The notes beneath the pieces are model-generated. The model was not told the origin of the DNA, made no database searches, and worked only from the letters and a program-made list of their open reading frames with translations. From contig JAPSFS010000007.1 in the NCBI GenBank assembly GCA_035063785.1, forward strand, positions 129,067 through 193,066: a stretch of 64,000 bases of DNA. Reading direction: 5' to 3'. How positions within the stretch are numbered: position 1 is the stretch's first letter; each line of letters starts with the position of its first letter. Below, piece by piece: positions 17,558-27,746 of this stretch. The position numbers were made by a program, and so were the translations under genes. Source of the DNA: Comamonas_C sp026954015 (GTDB lineage: Bacteria; Pseudomonadota; Gammaproteobacteria; Burkholderiales; Burkholderiaceae_C).

Positions 17558-19567
17558 ATGAGTTCAACCCTATCCGCTTCGACGCTGCTCATCGTTCCGC
17601 TGGCGCCTCTGGCTGGAGCGCTGCTGGCGGGCATCTTTGGCACGGCGCTGGGTGGCAATCGCTTCGGTCGCAGCGTCTCGCACACGCTCACGATCCTGGG
17701 CGTGTTTATCGCGTTCGTGGTGTCGGCAATGACGCTCGCGGCGGTCGTCAACGACGGCGCCCATTTCGACGAGACGATCTACACGTGGATGACGGTCGGG
17801 TCGTTCCAGATGAACGTGGGCTTCCTGATCGACCCGCTCACCGCGCTGATGATGTCGGTCGTCACCTTCGTCTCGCTCATGGTGCACATCTACACCATAG
17901 GCTACATGGCGGATGACGATGGCTACAACCGCTTCTTCGCCTACATCTCGCTGTTCACGTTCTCGATGCTCATGCTGGTCATGAGCAACAACTTCCTGCA
18001 GCTCTTCTTCGGCTGGGAAGCGGTGGGCCTGGTGTCCTACCTGCTGATCGGCTTCTGGTTCAAGCGTCCGACGGCGATCTTCGCGAACCTCAAGGCCTTC
18101 ATGGTCAACCGCGTGGGCGACTTCGGGTTCATCCTCGGCATCGGCCTCGTCTGGGCGTTCACCGGCACGGTGCACTACAAGGAAGTGTTTGCGCAGGCGC
18201 CGCAGCTCGCGACCATGCTGTTTCCGGGCACCGGGTGGATGTTGCTCACGGTGACCTGCATCTGCCTTTTCGTCGGCGCCATGGGCAAGTCGGCGCAGTT
18301 TCCGCTGCACATCTGGCTGCCCGATTCGATGGAAGGCCCCACGCCCATCTCCGCGCTGATCCACGCGGCCACGATGGTGACCGCCGGCATCTTCATGGTC
18401 GCGCGCATGTCGCCGCTGTTCGAGCTGTCGGACACCGCGCTGAGCTTCGTGATGGTCATCGGTGCGATCACGGCGCTGTTCATGGGGCTCGTCGGCATCG
18501 TGCAGAACGACATCAAGCGCGTGGTGGCGTATTCCACGCTCTCGCAGCTCGGCTACATGACGGTGGCGCTCGGCGTGTCGGCGTATTCCGCGGGGATCTT
18601 TCACCTCATGACCCACGCCTTCTTCAAGGCCCTGCTGTTCCTGGGCTCGGGCTCGGTGATCATCGCGATGCACCATAACCAGGACATGCGCTGGATGGGC
18701 GGCCTGCGCAAGTACATGCCGATCACCTGGATCACGTTCCTGGCGGGCACGCTGGCGCTGGTGGCGACGCCGTTCTTCTCGGGTTTCTACTCCAAGGACA
18801 GCATCATCGAGGCGACCGCCGAGAGCGTGCTGCCAGGCTCCGGGTTCGCCCATTTCGCGGTGGTCGCGGGCGTGTTCGTGACGGCGCTCTATTCGTTTCG
18901 CGCGTATTTCATGGTGTTCCACGGGCCTGAGCGTTACGACCAGGACCCGCACGCACACCATGGGCATGACGACCACGGTCACGGCGGCAAGCCGCATGAG
19001 ACGCCCTGGGTCGTGACGGTACCGCTGATCCTGCTGGCGATCCCCTCGGTGGTGATCGGCTACCCCTACATCGAGCCCATGCTCTACGGCAATTTCTTCG
19101 GCGATTCGATCCAGGTGCTTGCGGCGCACCCGACGATGGTCGAACTCAAGGCGAGCTTCCACGGCCCGCTGGCGATGGGCCTGCACGCGGTGCAGACACT
19201 GCCGTTCTGGCTGGCGGTGTTCGGCTTCGTCGTGGCGTACTACTGTTACATGGTGAATACCGCCATGCCCGCGAAGGCGGCGAAGGCGTTCAAGCCGCTC
19301 TACGACATCCTCGTCAACAAGTTCTACATGGACTGGATCAACGAGAACGTCATCATGCGCGGCGCACGCCTGCTCGGCACCGGCCTGTGGAAGGGGGCGG
19401 ACCAGACCATGATCGATGGTGCGGTGGTCAACGGCTCATGGCGCGGCATCGGCTGGTTTGCCGGCATCGCCCGTTGGGTGCAGTCGGGCTACCTGTTCCA
19501 TTACGCGCTCGTGATGATTCTGGGCGTGCTGGTGCTCATGACGTATTTCGTCTGGCTCAACAAGTAG
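17558..19567 (+). CDS. nuoL: NADH-quinone oxidoreductase subunit L
   Basis: A 669-residue antiporter-like proton-pumping subunit, the most distal in the membrane arm. Conserved parts are FFGWEAVGLVSYLLIGFW, MGKSAQFPLHIWLPDSMEGPTPISALIHAATMVTAG (pump lysine and glutamate region) and the long lateral helix at the C-terminus. A His-rich loop near residues 464-480 (HAHHGHDDHGHGG) is a local oddity that could bind metal. I prefer ATG 17558 over the in-frame TTG 17552 because AAGG at 17545-17548 is then well spaced. Confidence 0.97.
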   Translation: MSSTLSASTLLIVPLAPLAGALLAGIFGTALGGNRFGRSVSHTLTILGVFIAFVVSAMTLAAVVNDGAHFDETIYTWMTVGSFQMNVGFLIDPLTALMMSVVTFVSLMVHIYTIGYMADDDGYNRFFAYISLFTFSMLMLVMSNNFLQLFFGWEAVGLVSYLLIGFWFKRPTAIFANLKAFMVNRVGDFGFILGIGLVWAFTGTVHYKEVFAQAPQLATMLFPGTGWMLLTVTCICLFVGAMGKSAQFPLHIWLPDSMEGPTPISALIHAATMVTAGIFMVARMSPLFELSDTALSFVMVIGAITALFMGLVGIVQNDIKRVVAYSTLSQLGYMTVALGVSAYSAGIFHLMTHAFFKALLFLGSGSVIIAMHHNQDMRWMGGLRKYMPITWITFLAGTLALVATPFFSGFYSKDSIIEATAESVLPGSGFAHFAVVAGVFVTALYSFRAYFMVFHGPERYDQDPHAHHGHDDHGHGGKPHETPWVVTVPLILLAIPSVVIGYPYIEPMLYGNFFGDSIQVLAAHPTMVELKASFHGPLAMGLHAVQTLPFWLAVFGFVVAYYCYMVNTAMPAKAAKAFKPLYDILVNKFYMDWINENVIMRGARLLGTGLWKGADQTMIDGAVVNGSWRGIGWFAGIARWVQSGYLFHYALVMILGVLVLMTYFVWLNK

Positions 19568-19580
19568 GAGAAGAATAAAA

Positions 19581-21053
19581 ATGGCTTGGTTGAGTCTCGC
19601 CATCTGGGTGCCGATCGCGTTCGGATGTTTCCTGCTGTTTTTTTCGCGCGAAGGGCACGAGAACTTCGTGCGCTGGGTGGCGTTGCTGGGCGCGGTGCTG
19701 GGGCTGCTCGTCACCGTGCCGCTGTACCTGGGGTTCCAGACCGGCACTGCGCAGATGCAGTTCGTCGAGAACGTGCCGTGGATCAGCCACTTCCAGATGA
19801 ACTACCACCTCGGGCTCGACGGCCTGTCGTTCTGGTTCGTGCCGCTCACGGCGTTCATCACGCTGATCGTTGTGATCGCCTCGTGGGAGAATATCACCGA
19901 GCGCATCAACCAGTACATGGCGGCGTTCCTGATCCTTTCGGGCCTGATGATCGGCGTGTTCTGCGCGCTCGACGGCATGTTGTTTTACGTGTTCTTCGAG
20001 GCCACCTTGATTCCGATGTACCTCATCATCGGCGTGTGGGGCGGGCCGCGCAAGATTTACGCGGCGTTCAAGTTTTTCCTCTACACGCTGCTGGGCTCGC
20101 TGCTGATGCTGATCACGGTGATCTACCTGTACAGCCGCTCGGGCGGGAGCTTCGACATCCTCACCTGGCACGATCTGGCGATACCTGCGACCGCGCAGAC
20201 GCTGCTGTTCTTCGGCTTCCTCGCCGCGTTCGCGGTGAAGGTGCCTATGTGGCCCATCCACACCTGGCTGCCCGACGTGCACGTCGAGGCGCCCACGGGC
20301 GGCTCGATCATCCTGGCCGCCATCATGCTCAAGCTGGGCGCCTACGGTTTCCTGCGCTTCCTGCTGCCCATCGTGCCCGATGCCGCGCATGAGTGGGCAC
20401 CATTCATCATCACGCTGTCGCTGATTGCGGTGATCTACATCGGCTTCGTGGCCATCGTGCAGAAGGACATGAAGAAACTCGTGGCGTACTCGTCGGTGGC
20501 GCACATGGGCTTCGTCACCTTGGGCTTTTTCATCTTCAACGATCTGGGCCTGTCCGGCGGCATCGTGCAGATGATTGCGCACGGCTTTGTCTCGGGCGCG
20601 ATGTTCCTGTGCATCGGTGTGCTCTACGACCGCGTGCACTCGCGCGAGATCGCGGCGTATGGCGGTGTGATCAATGCCATGCCCAAGTTCGGCGCGTTCG
20701 CCATGCTGTTCTTCATGGCCAATTGCGGCCTGCCGGGCACGGCCGGGTTCGTCGGCGAATGGATGGTGATCCTCGCCTCGGTCAAGTACAACTTCTGGGT
20801 AGGGTTCTGCGCGGCCTGGGCGGTGATCCTCGGCGCGGCATATTCGCTGTGGATGTTCAAGCGCGTGTACTTTGGCGACATCGCCAACGACCACGTCCAG
20901 GCCATGCCCGACATCGGCAAGCGCGAGTACCTCGTGCTCGGGTTCCTGGCGATTGCGGTGCTGTTCATGGGCGTCTATCCCAAGCCCTTCACCGATGTGA
21001 TGGACGCGTCGGTGGCGCACCTGCTGCAGCAGTTGGCGACCTCCAAACTCTGA
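19581..21053 (+). CDS. nuoM: NADH-quinone oxidoreductase subunit M
   Basis: A 490-residue antiporter-like proton-pumping subunit with about 14 helices. Seen motifs are FFEATLIPMYLIIGVWGG (pump glutamate), AFAVKVPMWPIHTWLPDVHVEAPTGGSIILAAIMLKLGAYG and KKLVAYSSVAHMGFV. Length matches the family. It follows nuoL by 13 bases. Confidence 0.98.
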   Translation: MAWLSLAIWVPIAFGCFLLFFSREGHENFVRWVALLGAVLGLLVTVPLYLGFQTGTAQMQFVENVPWISHFQMNYHLGLDGLSFWFVPLTAFITLIVVIASWENITERINQYMAAFLILSGLMIGVFCALDGMLFYVFFEATLIPMYLIIGVWGGPRKIYAAFKFFLYTLLGSLLMLITVIYLYSRSGGSFDILTWHDLAIPATAQTLLFFGFLAAFAVKVPMWPIHTWLPDVHVEAPTGGSIILAAIMLKLGAYGFLRFLLPIVPDAAHEWAPFIITLSLIAVIYIGFVAIVQKDMKKLVAYSSVAHMGFVTLGFFIFNDLGLSGGIVQMIAHGFVSGAMFLCIGVLYDRVHSREIAAYGGVINAMPKFGAFAMLFFMANCGLPGTAGFVGEWMVILASVKYNFWVGFCAAWAVILGAAYSLWMFKRVYFGDIANDHVQAMPDIGKREYLVLGFLAIAVLFMGVYPKPFTDVMDASVAHLLQQLATSKL

Positions 21054-21077
21054 TCGGCACCCGCAGAAAGAAACGAG

Positions 21078-22571
21078 ATGATAGACAACCTCAGCTGGCT
21101 CGCGGTGTATTCGGAGATCGTGCTGCTCGTCATGGGCTGCGTGATCGCGCTCGTCGATCTGGGCGTGTCGAGCCGCAACCGCAACGTCACCCACTTCCTC
21201 ACGCTGCTGACCATGGGCGTCGTGGCCGGGCTGGAGGCGATGTATGCCTCCAGCGGCAACACCTTCTACGGCTGGGGCAACATGGTGGTGTCCGACAGCA
21301 TGGGCAGCTGGCTCAAATGCTTTGCCGCCGTGACCATGATGGTCTGCCTCGTGTACGGTCGGCCGTACGCGGGGGATCGCGACATGCTGCGCGGCGGCGA
21401 ACTGTTCACGCTCTCCACCTTCATGCTGCTGGGCATCTTCGTGATGGTCTCGGCCAACAACTTCCTCGTGATCTACCTCGGGCTGGAGCTGCTCACGCTC
21501 TCGAGCTACGCGCTGGTGGCGTTGCGTCGCGATCACGCCACCGCTACCGAGGCGGCGATGAAGTATTTCGTGCTCGGCGCGATGGCCAGCGGCTTCCTGC
21601 TCTACGGCCTGTCGATGATCTATGGCGCCACGGGCACGCTCGACATCGGGGAAGTCTTCAAGGCGATCAACGCTGGGCAAGTGCGCCACCAGGTGCTGGT
21701 GTTCGGCGTGGTGTTCATCGTCTCGGGGCTGGCATTCAAGCTCGTGGCAGTGCCGTTTCACATGTGGACGCCGGACGTGTACCAGGGCGCGCCCACGGTG
21801 ATCGCTCTCATCGTGAGCAGCGCGCCCAAGCTCGCGGCGTTTGGCATCGCGATGCGCCTGCTGGTGGATGCGCTGCTGCCACTCGCCATCGACTGGCAGC
21901 AGATGCTGGCGGTACTTGCGATCGCTTCGCTGTTCGTCGGCAACGTGATCGGCACGATGCAGTCCAACATCAAGCGCATGCTCGCGTACTCGGCGATCTC
22001 GCACATGGGTTTCATGTTCCTCGGGCTGATGTCGGGCGTGGTCGATGGCGCGGTCGATTCGGTGATGGCCGAACGCGCGTACAGCTCGGCCATGTTCTAC
22101 GTCGTCACCTACGTGCTCACGGTGGTGCCGGCGTTTGGTGTCGTGCTGTTGCTTGCGCGCGAAGGTTTCGAGAGCGAGGAGATCGCCGATTTCGCGGGCC
22201 TGAACCGCCGCAGCCCGCTCTATGCCGGCGTGATGTGCGTGTGCATGTTCTCGCTCGCGGGCATACCCCCCCTCGTCGGTTTCTACGCGAAGCTGGCCGT
22301 GCTCGAGGCGCTCGTGTCCAGCGGCAGCACGCTGCATGTGGCGCTGGCGGTGTATGCGGTGGTGATGTCGGTGATCGGCGCGTTCTACTACCTGCGGGTC
22401 ATCAAGGTCATGTACTTCGACAAGCCGCTCACCGCGACGACCGTCTCGGCCCCCGCCGATGTGCGCATGGTGCTGACCGTCAATGGTGCGCTGGTGCTGT
22501 TGGTCGGGCTGCTTCCGGGGGGGCTCATGGCCTTGTGTGCCGACGCGATCGTGCGCACACTGGCGTCATGA
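21078..22571 (+). CDS. nuoN: NADH-quinone oxidoreductase subunit N
   Basis: A 497-residue third antiporter-like pump subunit. Visible features are YLGLELLTLSSYALVALRR, GLAFKLVAVPFHMWTPDVYQGAPTVIALIVSSAPKLA and IKRMLAYSAISHMGFM. It is the last gene of the 14-gene operon; DUF1178 follows after 70 bases and may be co-transcribed. Confidence 0.98.
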   Translation: MIDNLSWLAVYSEIVLLVMGCVIALVDLGVSSRNRNVTHFLTLLTMGVVAGLEAMYASSGNTFYGWGNMVVSDSMGSWLKCFAAVTMMVCLVYGRPYAGDRDMLRGGELFTLSTFMLLGIFVMVSANNFLVIYLGLELLTLSSYALVALRRDHATATEAAMKYFVLGAMASGFLLYGLSMIYGATGTLDIGEVFKAINAGQVRHQVLVFGVVFIVSGLAFKLVAVPFHMWTPDVYQGAPTVIALIVSSAPKLAAFGIAMRLLVDALLPLAIDWQQMLAVLAIASLFVGNVIGTMQSNIKRMLAYSAISHMGFMFLGLMSGVVDGAVDSVMAERAYSSAMFYVVTYVLTVVPAFGVVLLLAREGFESEEIADFAGLNRRSPLYAGVMCVCMFSLAGIPPLVGFYAKLAVLEALVSSGSTLHVALAVYAVVMSVIGAFYYLRVIKVMYFDKPLTATTVSAPADVRMVLTVNGALVLLVGLLPGGLMALCADAIVRTLAS

Positions 22572-22641
22572 CCACGACACCCCACGGATTAGCTGCTCAA
22601 GAACGGATCGCGGCGGCCGCGCCCCTTGGGGAGGTGTGGTC

Positions 22642-23133
22642 GTGAAGGTTCTTGACCTGCTGTGCTCCGAAAGCCATGCCTTTGAAGGCTGGTTCGGCTC
22701 GGAGGACGAATTCCAGTCGCAGCAGGCGCGCGGGCTGGTGCAGTGCCCCCTGTGCGGCAGCGCCCAGGTGCGCAAGCTCGTCAGCGCGCCACGCCTGAGT
22801 CTGTCGCGGGCTCGGGAGGACGCACGGCAGGAGGAGCGCGCAGCGCACCCCGAGCCGACCCGCAAGGCAGACGTTGCATCGACCGTCGGCGTACCGGAAC
22901 CCGTGCGCGCGCTGCATGCCGCATGGCTGCAATGGGCGCGCCAGGTCGTCGCGCATACCGAGGATGTCGGGGGGCGCTTTGCGGCGGAAGCCCGACGCAT
23001 GCATTACGGCGAGGCCCCGGAGCGCGGCATACGCGGACAGAGCTCGCCCGACGAGGTGGCGCAGTTGCTGGAAGAGGGCATCGAGGTCGTTCCGCTTCTG
23101 CTCCCCGACGCTGCCAAGAACCCACTGCAGTGA
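22642..23133 (+). CDS. DUF1178 family protein
   Basis: A 163-residue protein of unknown function. The N-terminus has VLDLLCSESHAFEGWFGSEDEFQSQQARGLVQCPLCGS: one early cysteine plus a CPLC knuckle, which together suggest a small zinc-binding head (about residues 1-45). A charged linker and a helical C-terminus with AEARRMHYGEAPERGIRGQ and EGIEVVPLL follow. The GTG start at 22642 is preceded by GGGGAGG. I recall this family downstream of nuo operons in betaproteobacteria. Confidence 0.85.
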   Translation: MKVLDLLCSESHAFEGWFGSEDEFQSQQARGLVQCPLCGSAQVRKLVSAPRLSLSRAREDARQEERAAHPEPTRKADVASTVGVPEPVRALHAAWLQWARQVVAHTEDVGGRFAAEARRMHYGEAPERGIRGQSSPDEVAQLLEEGIEVVPLLLPDAAKNPLQ

Positions 23134-23180
23134 CGGTGCGCCGGTGCGCCGGGGCGGCGCATATGTTCTTTTCTGATTAG

Positions 23181-23227
23181 CTCAAAGAAAACTGTTCGTT
23201 TGAGATTGAAGCTGCGCTGCGCACAAT
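23181..23227 (+). promoter_or_regulatory. Candidate promoter with overlapping dyad before the Sbp-like gene
   Basis: TTGAGA (23200-23205) and CACAAT (23222-23227), spaced by 16 bases, resemble a sigma-70 promoter 31 bases before the start codon. CTCAAA (23181-23186) and TTTGAG (23199-23204) form a 6-base dyad over the -35 element. The match is modest. Confidence 0.35.
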
Positions 23228-23258
23228 CTGCCGCATCGTTTTTGATGTGGTGGATGAC

Positions 23259-24224
23259 ATGGCTCAGGTAGTGTGGTTGCAGTCTCTTGTCGCGGCGGCA
23301 GCCTTGACGCTGGGGGCGCTCGCGCAGGCGCAGGCAGTGGGCTCACTCAACGGTTCGGCCTCCTTGGCGCGCGCCTTTTACGAGGATACGGGTGTTGCGT
23401 TCGCGCAGCACCACCCGCGTGCGGGCAGCGTGGTGGCATTCAATTCCACGACCGACGTGCAGGCCCTGGCCGATCTGGGCGTGGTGGCCGCGGACTGGGC
23501 GCAGCAGTTTCCCGAGGGCGCTGCGCCGACCACATCCACCGTGCTCTTCGTCGTGCGCGCGGGCAACCCGAAGAATGTGCATGACTGGCGCGATCTGGTG
23601 CGTGACGGCGTGCACGTGGTGCTTGCCAACCCGAAGACGTGCAACAACGGACGTTACGCCTACCTCGGTGCCTGGGGCAGCGTGCGCGAGGCGGGGGGTA
23701 CCGACGCCAGCGCGGCGCAGTTCGTGGGCGACCTTTACCACCATGCGGCGCTGGTGGCGGCCAGCGAGCGCGAGGCGGTGGCGGCGTTCGCGCAGCGTGG
23801 CGAGGGTGACGTGCTGGTAGCGTTCGAATCCGATGCGGTGGCGCTGCAGCAGTCGCTGGGCGATGGGGAGGTGGCGCTGGTGTACCCCAAGGCCAGCGTC
23901 GTGGCGGAAAACCCGGTGGCGCTGGTGCAGCGCGGCGCACCGCAGGAGCAGCTTGACCAGGCCCGCGCCTACCTGGGCTACCTGTACTCGGACGAAGCGC
24001 AGGAAATTGCCGCGCAGCACGCGATCCGCCCGCGCTCGCCGGTCGTGCTCGCGCGTCACGCTGACCGGTTCGGGGCGCTGCAACTGTTCCCGGTCTCGAA
24101 GTACTTCGGCAGCCTGCAGCTTGCGCGGAAGGTGCATTTCAGCGACGGTGGGCTGTTTGACCAGCTCTACCGGGAAGACCCGACACGGCTCACGGCGGCA
24201 ACGCACGGCCGCGCGCCGCTGTAA
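23259..24224 (+). CDS. Degenerate sulfate-binding-like periplasmic protein, orphan
   Basis: A 321-residue secreted protein (signal peptide about residues 1-25 ending AQAQA) that follows the sulfate/thiosulfate-binding protein family along its length: TSTVLFVVRAGNPKNVHDWRDLVRDGV, NPKTCNNGRYAYLGAWG, EGDVLVAFESDA, AYLGYLYSDEAQEIAAQHAIRPRSP and HFSDGGLFDQLYRED. However, the family's N-terminal SYDPTRE motif reads SASLAR, the SHGGSGKQARAV ligand loop appears deleted, and the TSGG ligand motif reads TCNN. No cysT, cysW or cysA genes are adjacent. It may bind a different ligand or have a non-transport role. The family call is by recalled motifs. Confidence 0.75.
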   Translation: MAQVVWLQSLVAAAALTLGALAQAQAVGSLNGSASLARAFYEDTGVAFAQHHPRAGSVVAFNSTTDVQALADLGVVAADWAQQFPEGAAPTTSTVLFVVRAGNPKNVHDWRDLVRDGVHVVLANPKTCNNGRYAYLGAWGSVREAGGTDASAAQFVGDLYHHAALVAASEREAVAAFAQRGEGDVLVAFESDAVALQQSLGDGEVALVYPKASVVAENPVALVQRGAPQEQLDQARAYLGYLYSDEAQEIAAQHAIRPRSPVVLARHADRFGALQLFPVSKYFGSLQLARKVHFSDGGLFDQLYREDPTRLTAATHGRAPL

Positions 24225-24225
24225 C

Positions 24226-25110
24226 TCACCAGGGCGCCATCGTGTGCAGCGGAATGTCGTGCGCACGGGCGATGGCGTCGAGCTGGGCACGTGTCTGCAG
24301 GCGCAGGTAGCGCGCGACGGCGGTTTGCGTCGCTGGTGCCCGCGGGTCGGTGTCGGCCGGTAGCCCGAGCAGCGCGTAGACGCGGGCCGCGAAGTGCGGT
24401 TCGAGCGCGGCCAGCGCCACGCGGCCATCGGCGCACGGGTAGACGCGGTAGCCTGCGTGCGCGCCCCCCACATCGCCATGTGGCCCCGTCAGTCCCCACG
24501 TGCGCGGCAGGCCGAGCCAGTCGGCCGCATCGGCCAGCGCAACCTCGATGCAACTGCCCAGGCCGGTGTGCGCGCGCGCCAGCTGGGCCTGCAACACCGC
24601 TTCGCTGGCCATCAAGGCACCGCCCATGTCCGCGAACAGCGTCGCGGGCATGGAGACGTCGGTGACCAGCCCCGCTTGCGCAAGGTAGGTCAGGTCGTGC
24701 CCGGGCGCTTCGGCGGCGCTGCCCCGCGCGCCGACGATGCGCACGAGCGATAGCTGCGGGTAGGTGACGTGCAGCGTGGGCCAGGCGAGGCCCAGCTTGG
24801 CCAGCGCCGAGGGGCGAAACGACGTGATGAGCACGTCGCAGCGTGCAAGCTCCGCCTGCAGCGTGGCCTGCCCTTCGGGGGTCTTCAGGTCGGCGTGCAG
24901 CACCTGCACGCCGTCGTGCAGCGTGGCGTAGGCCGCCGGACAGTACAGGCCCATCGGGTCGCTGCTCGATGCGCCGGGGCGGGGTGGGGGCTCCATCTTG
25001 GTGCACTGCGCGCCCATCTGTCGACAGCGCATGAGCGCCGCGGGGCCGGGCAGGTTCAGTGCCAGGCTCAGGACGCGGATTCCTTCGAGAGGCTGGATTG
25101 TCGCTGGCAT
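24226..25110 (-). CDS. CaiB/BaiF-type CoA transferase, AMACR-like
   Basis: A 294-residue class III CoA-transferase family protein. N-terminal PLEGIRVLSLALNLPGPAALMRCRQMGAQ is the usual nucleotide-like CoA-binding start, VLHADLKTPEGQ and DVLITSFRPSALAKLGL follow, and APGHDLTYLAQAGL plus LFADMGGALMASEAVL match the alpha-methylacyl-CoA racemase branch (His of GHD and Asp of the DMGG segment are the expected catalytic pair). It is shorter than the usual 360 or so residues. It is convergent with the Sbp-like gene (1 base apart) and divergent from the dioxygenase gene. The start at 25110 precedes the conserved N-terminus; substrate unknown. Confidence 0.82.
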   Translation of the reverse strand: MPATIQPLEGIRVLSLALNLPGPAALMRCRQMGAQCTKMEPPPRPGASSSDPMGLYCPAAYATLHDGVQVLHADLKTPEGQATLQAELARCDVLITSFRPSALAKLGLAWPTLHVTYPQLSLVRIVGARGSAAEAPGHDLTYLAQAGLVTDVSMPATLFADMGGALMASEAVLQAQLARAHTGLGSCIEVALADAADWLGLPRTWGLTGPHGDVGGAHAGYRVYPCADGRVALAALEPHFAARVYALLGLPADTDPRAPATQTAVARYLRLQTRAQLDAIARAHDIPLHTMAPW

Positions 25111-25194
25111 AGGGGTATGTGTCGTGGTGGTGATGCGATCGGTGCAAGGCGGCACAATGCCCGCTTCGGGTCTCGCTGTGCAACGGCAGTCTAA

Positions 25195-26073
25195 ATGACG
25201 TCTCCAATTGCTACTCCTGTGCCGTCGGTGGCTCCGCTGACACGGCTGCTCGCGCCCGGGCCGCGCATGCCGTTGCTGTTCGTGGGCCACGGCAGCCCGA
25301 TGAATGCCATCGAGCACAATGCCTGGCGCCAGACCTGGGAGGATCTGGGGCGTGAGTTGCTGGAGCGCGCGCCGCGCCCCGCACTCATCCTGTGCATCTC
25401 GGCGCACTGGCTCACGCGTTCAGGCTGGTGGCTCACGGGCATGGCGCATCCGCGCACGGTCCACGATTTCGGCGGGTTTCCACGCGAGCTGTTCGAGCAG
25501 CAATACCCTGCGCCGGGAGCGCCCGAGGTGGCGAGCGCTCTGGCGCAGTGCCTGCGCAGCCCGGCAACGGGGCAGGCGCTGGGTGTGGACGAGCATGAGT
25601 GGGGGCTGGACCACGGTGCCTGGAGCGTGCTCGCCCCGATGTTCCCGCAGGCGGACCTGCCCGTGGTGCAGCTGAGCATGGATTACGACCGCCCCGCAGC
25701 CGAGCACTTCGCGCTGGGGCAGCAGCTGCGCGCGCTGCGGGATCTGGGCGTGCTCATCGTCGCCAGCGGCAACGTGGTGCATAACCTGCGCGCGCTGCGG
25801 CGCGACGCCGGCGTCAACGCGACCTACACGTGGGCGAGCGAGTTCGATGCACGCGTGACGCACGCGGTCGAGGCCGAGGACTGGGCGGATCTGGTGGCGT
25901 TCCAGCGCTGGGGTGAGATTGCAGCGCTGGCGCACCCCAGCCACGATCATTTTTTGCCTCTTTTGTACGCCAGCGCCTGTGTGGACGAGCGCGAGCAGCT
26001 ACGATTTTTCAATACCGGGTTTCAGAGCGCGTCGATCTCGATGCGCTCCATGCTGTGGGGCCTGCCGTCCTGA
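25195..26073 (+). CDS. ygiD: Class III extradiol dioxygenase, YgiD/DODA family
   Basis: A 292-residue protein of the 4,5-DOPA extradiol dioxygenase family, which opens catechol rings with non-haem iron. Iron-site landmarks are LFVGHGSPMNAIE (first His), ISAHWL (second His) and DEHEWGLDHGAWSVL; VASGNVVHNLR and HPSHDHFLPLLYA follow, the latter bearing further active-site His residues. Family length is about 260-290. The physiological substrate in bacteria is not settled. It is divergent from the CoA-transferase gene with 84 bases between. Confidence 0.88.
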   Translation: MTSPIATPVPSVAPLTRLLAPGPRMPLLFVGHGSPMNAIEHNAWRQTWEDLGRELLERAPRPALILCISAHWLTRSGWWLTGMAHPRTVHDFGGFPRELFEQQYPAPGAPEVASALAQCLRSPATGQALGVDEHEWGLDHGAWSVLAPMFPQADLPVVQLSMDYDRPAAEHFALGQQLRALRDLGVLIVASGNVVHNLRALRRDAGVNATYTWASEFDARVTHAVEAEDWADLVAFQRWGEIAALAHPSHDHFLPLLYASACVDEREQLRFFNTGFQSASISMRSMLWGLPS

Positions 26074-26250
26074 GTGGCCGTGTGGCGCACCACCGTGGTG
26101 CATCGCGGATAATCGCCAGCCGGTGGTGGCATGGTCATGCGGTCGCTTGCCTGCCGCTGCCCCTCGTCGTTCCGCGCCTTGCGAGCTGTTGTGCGCGCGG
26201 GTGGTCCGGATTCGGCGTGCACCACTTTCGAATCGGAGAATCTGCCTGCC

Positions 26251-27651
<1,401 letters not shown>

Positions 27652-27659
27652 TCCGTCAT

Positions 27660-27682
27660 CCGGGGGCGAGCCCCGGTTGACA
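27660..27682 (+). promoter_or_regulatory. Hairpin after aspA followed by a consensus -35
   Basis: CCGGGG (27660-27665) pairs with CCCCGG (27671-27676) over a 5-base loop, with no T-run. It is followed immediately by TTGACA (27677-27682), a perfect -35 hexamer, 64 bases before the hemerythrin-like gene. No good -10 is visible at normal spacing. Confidence 0.3.
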
Positions 27683-27746
27683 CTGGTCTCTTGGCCCCTG
27701 TGCTACGGTGCGCCATCGTTTTGCGCACCGCGCGAGGAGATCGCCC

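Noticed and set aside
19557..22337. A 926-residue open frame antisense to nuoM and nuoN
   Set aside because: It crosses two real genes and their gap, and is a low-complexity His/Arg/Glu/Asp sequence typical of high-GC shadow frames.
25955..26010. A dispersed-repeat-like stretch (AGCGCGAGCAGCTA) inside the ygiD coding region
   Set aside because: It matches copy 3 over 14 bases, but the protein keeps the length of its E. coli homologue through this part (recalled alignment), so there is no insertion. Likely chance or codon bias, though a conversion event cannot be excluded.
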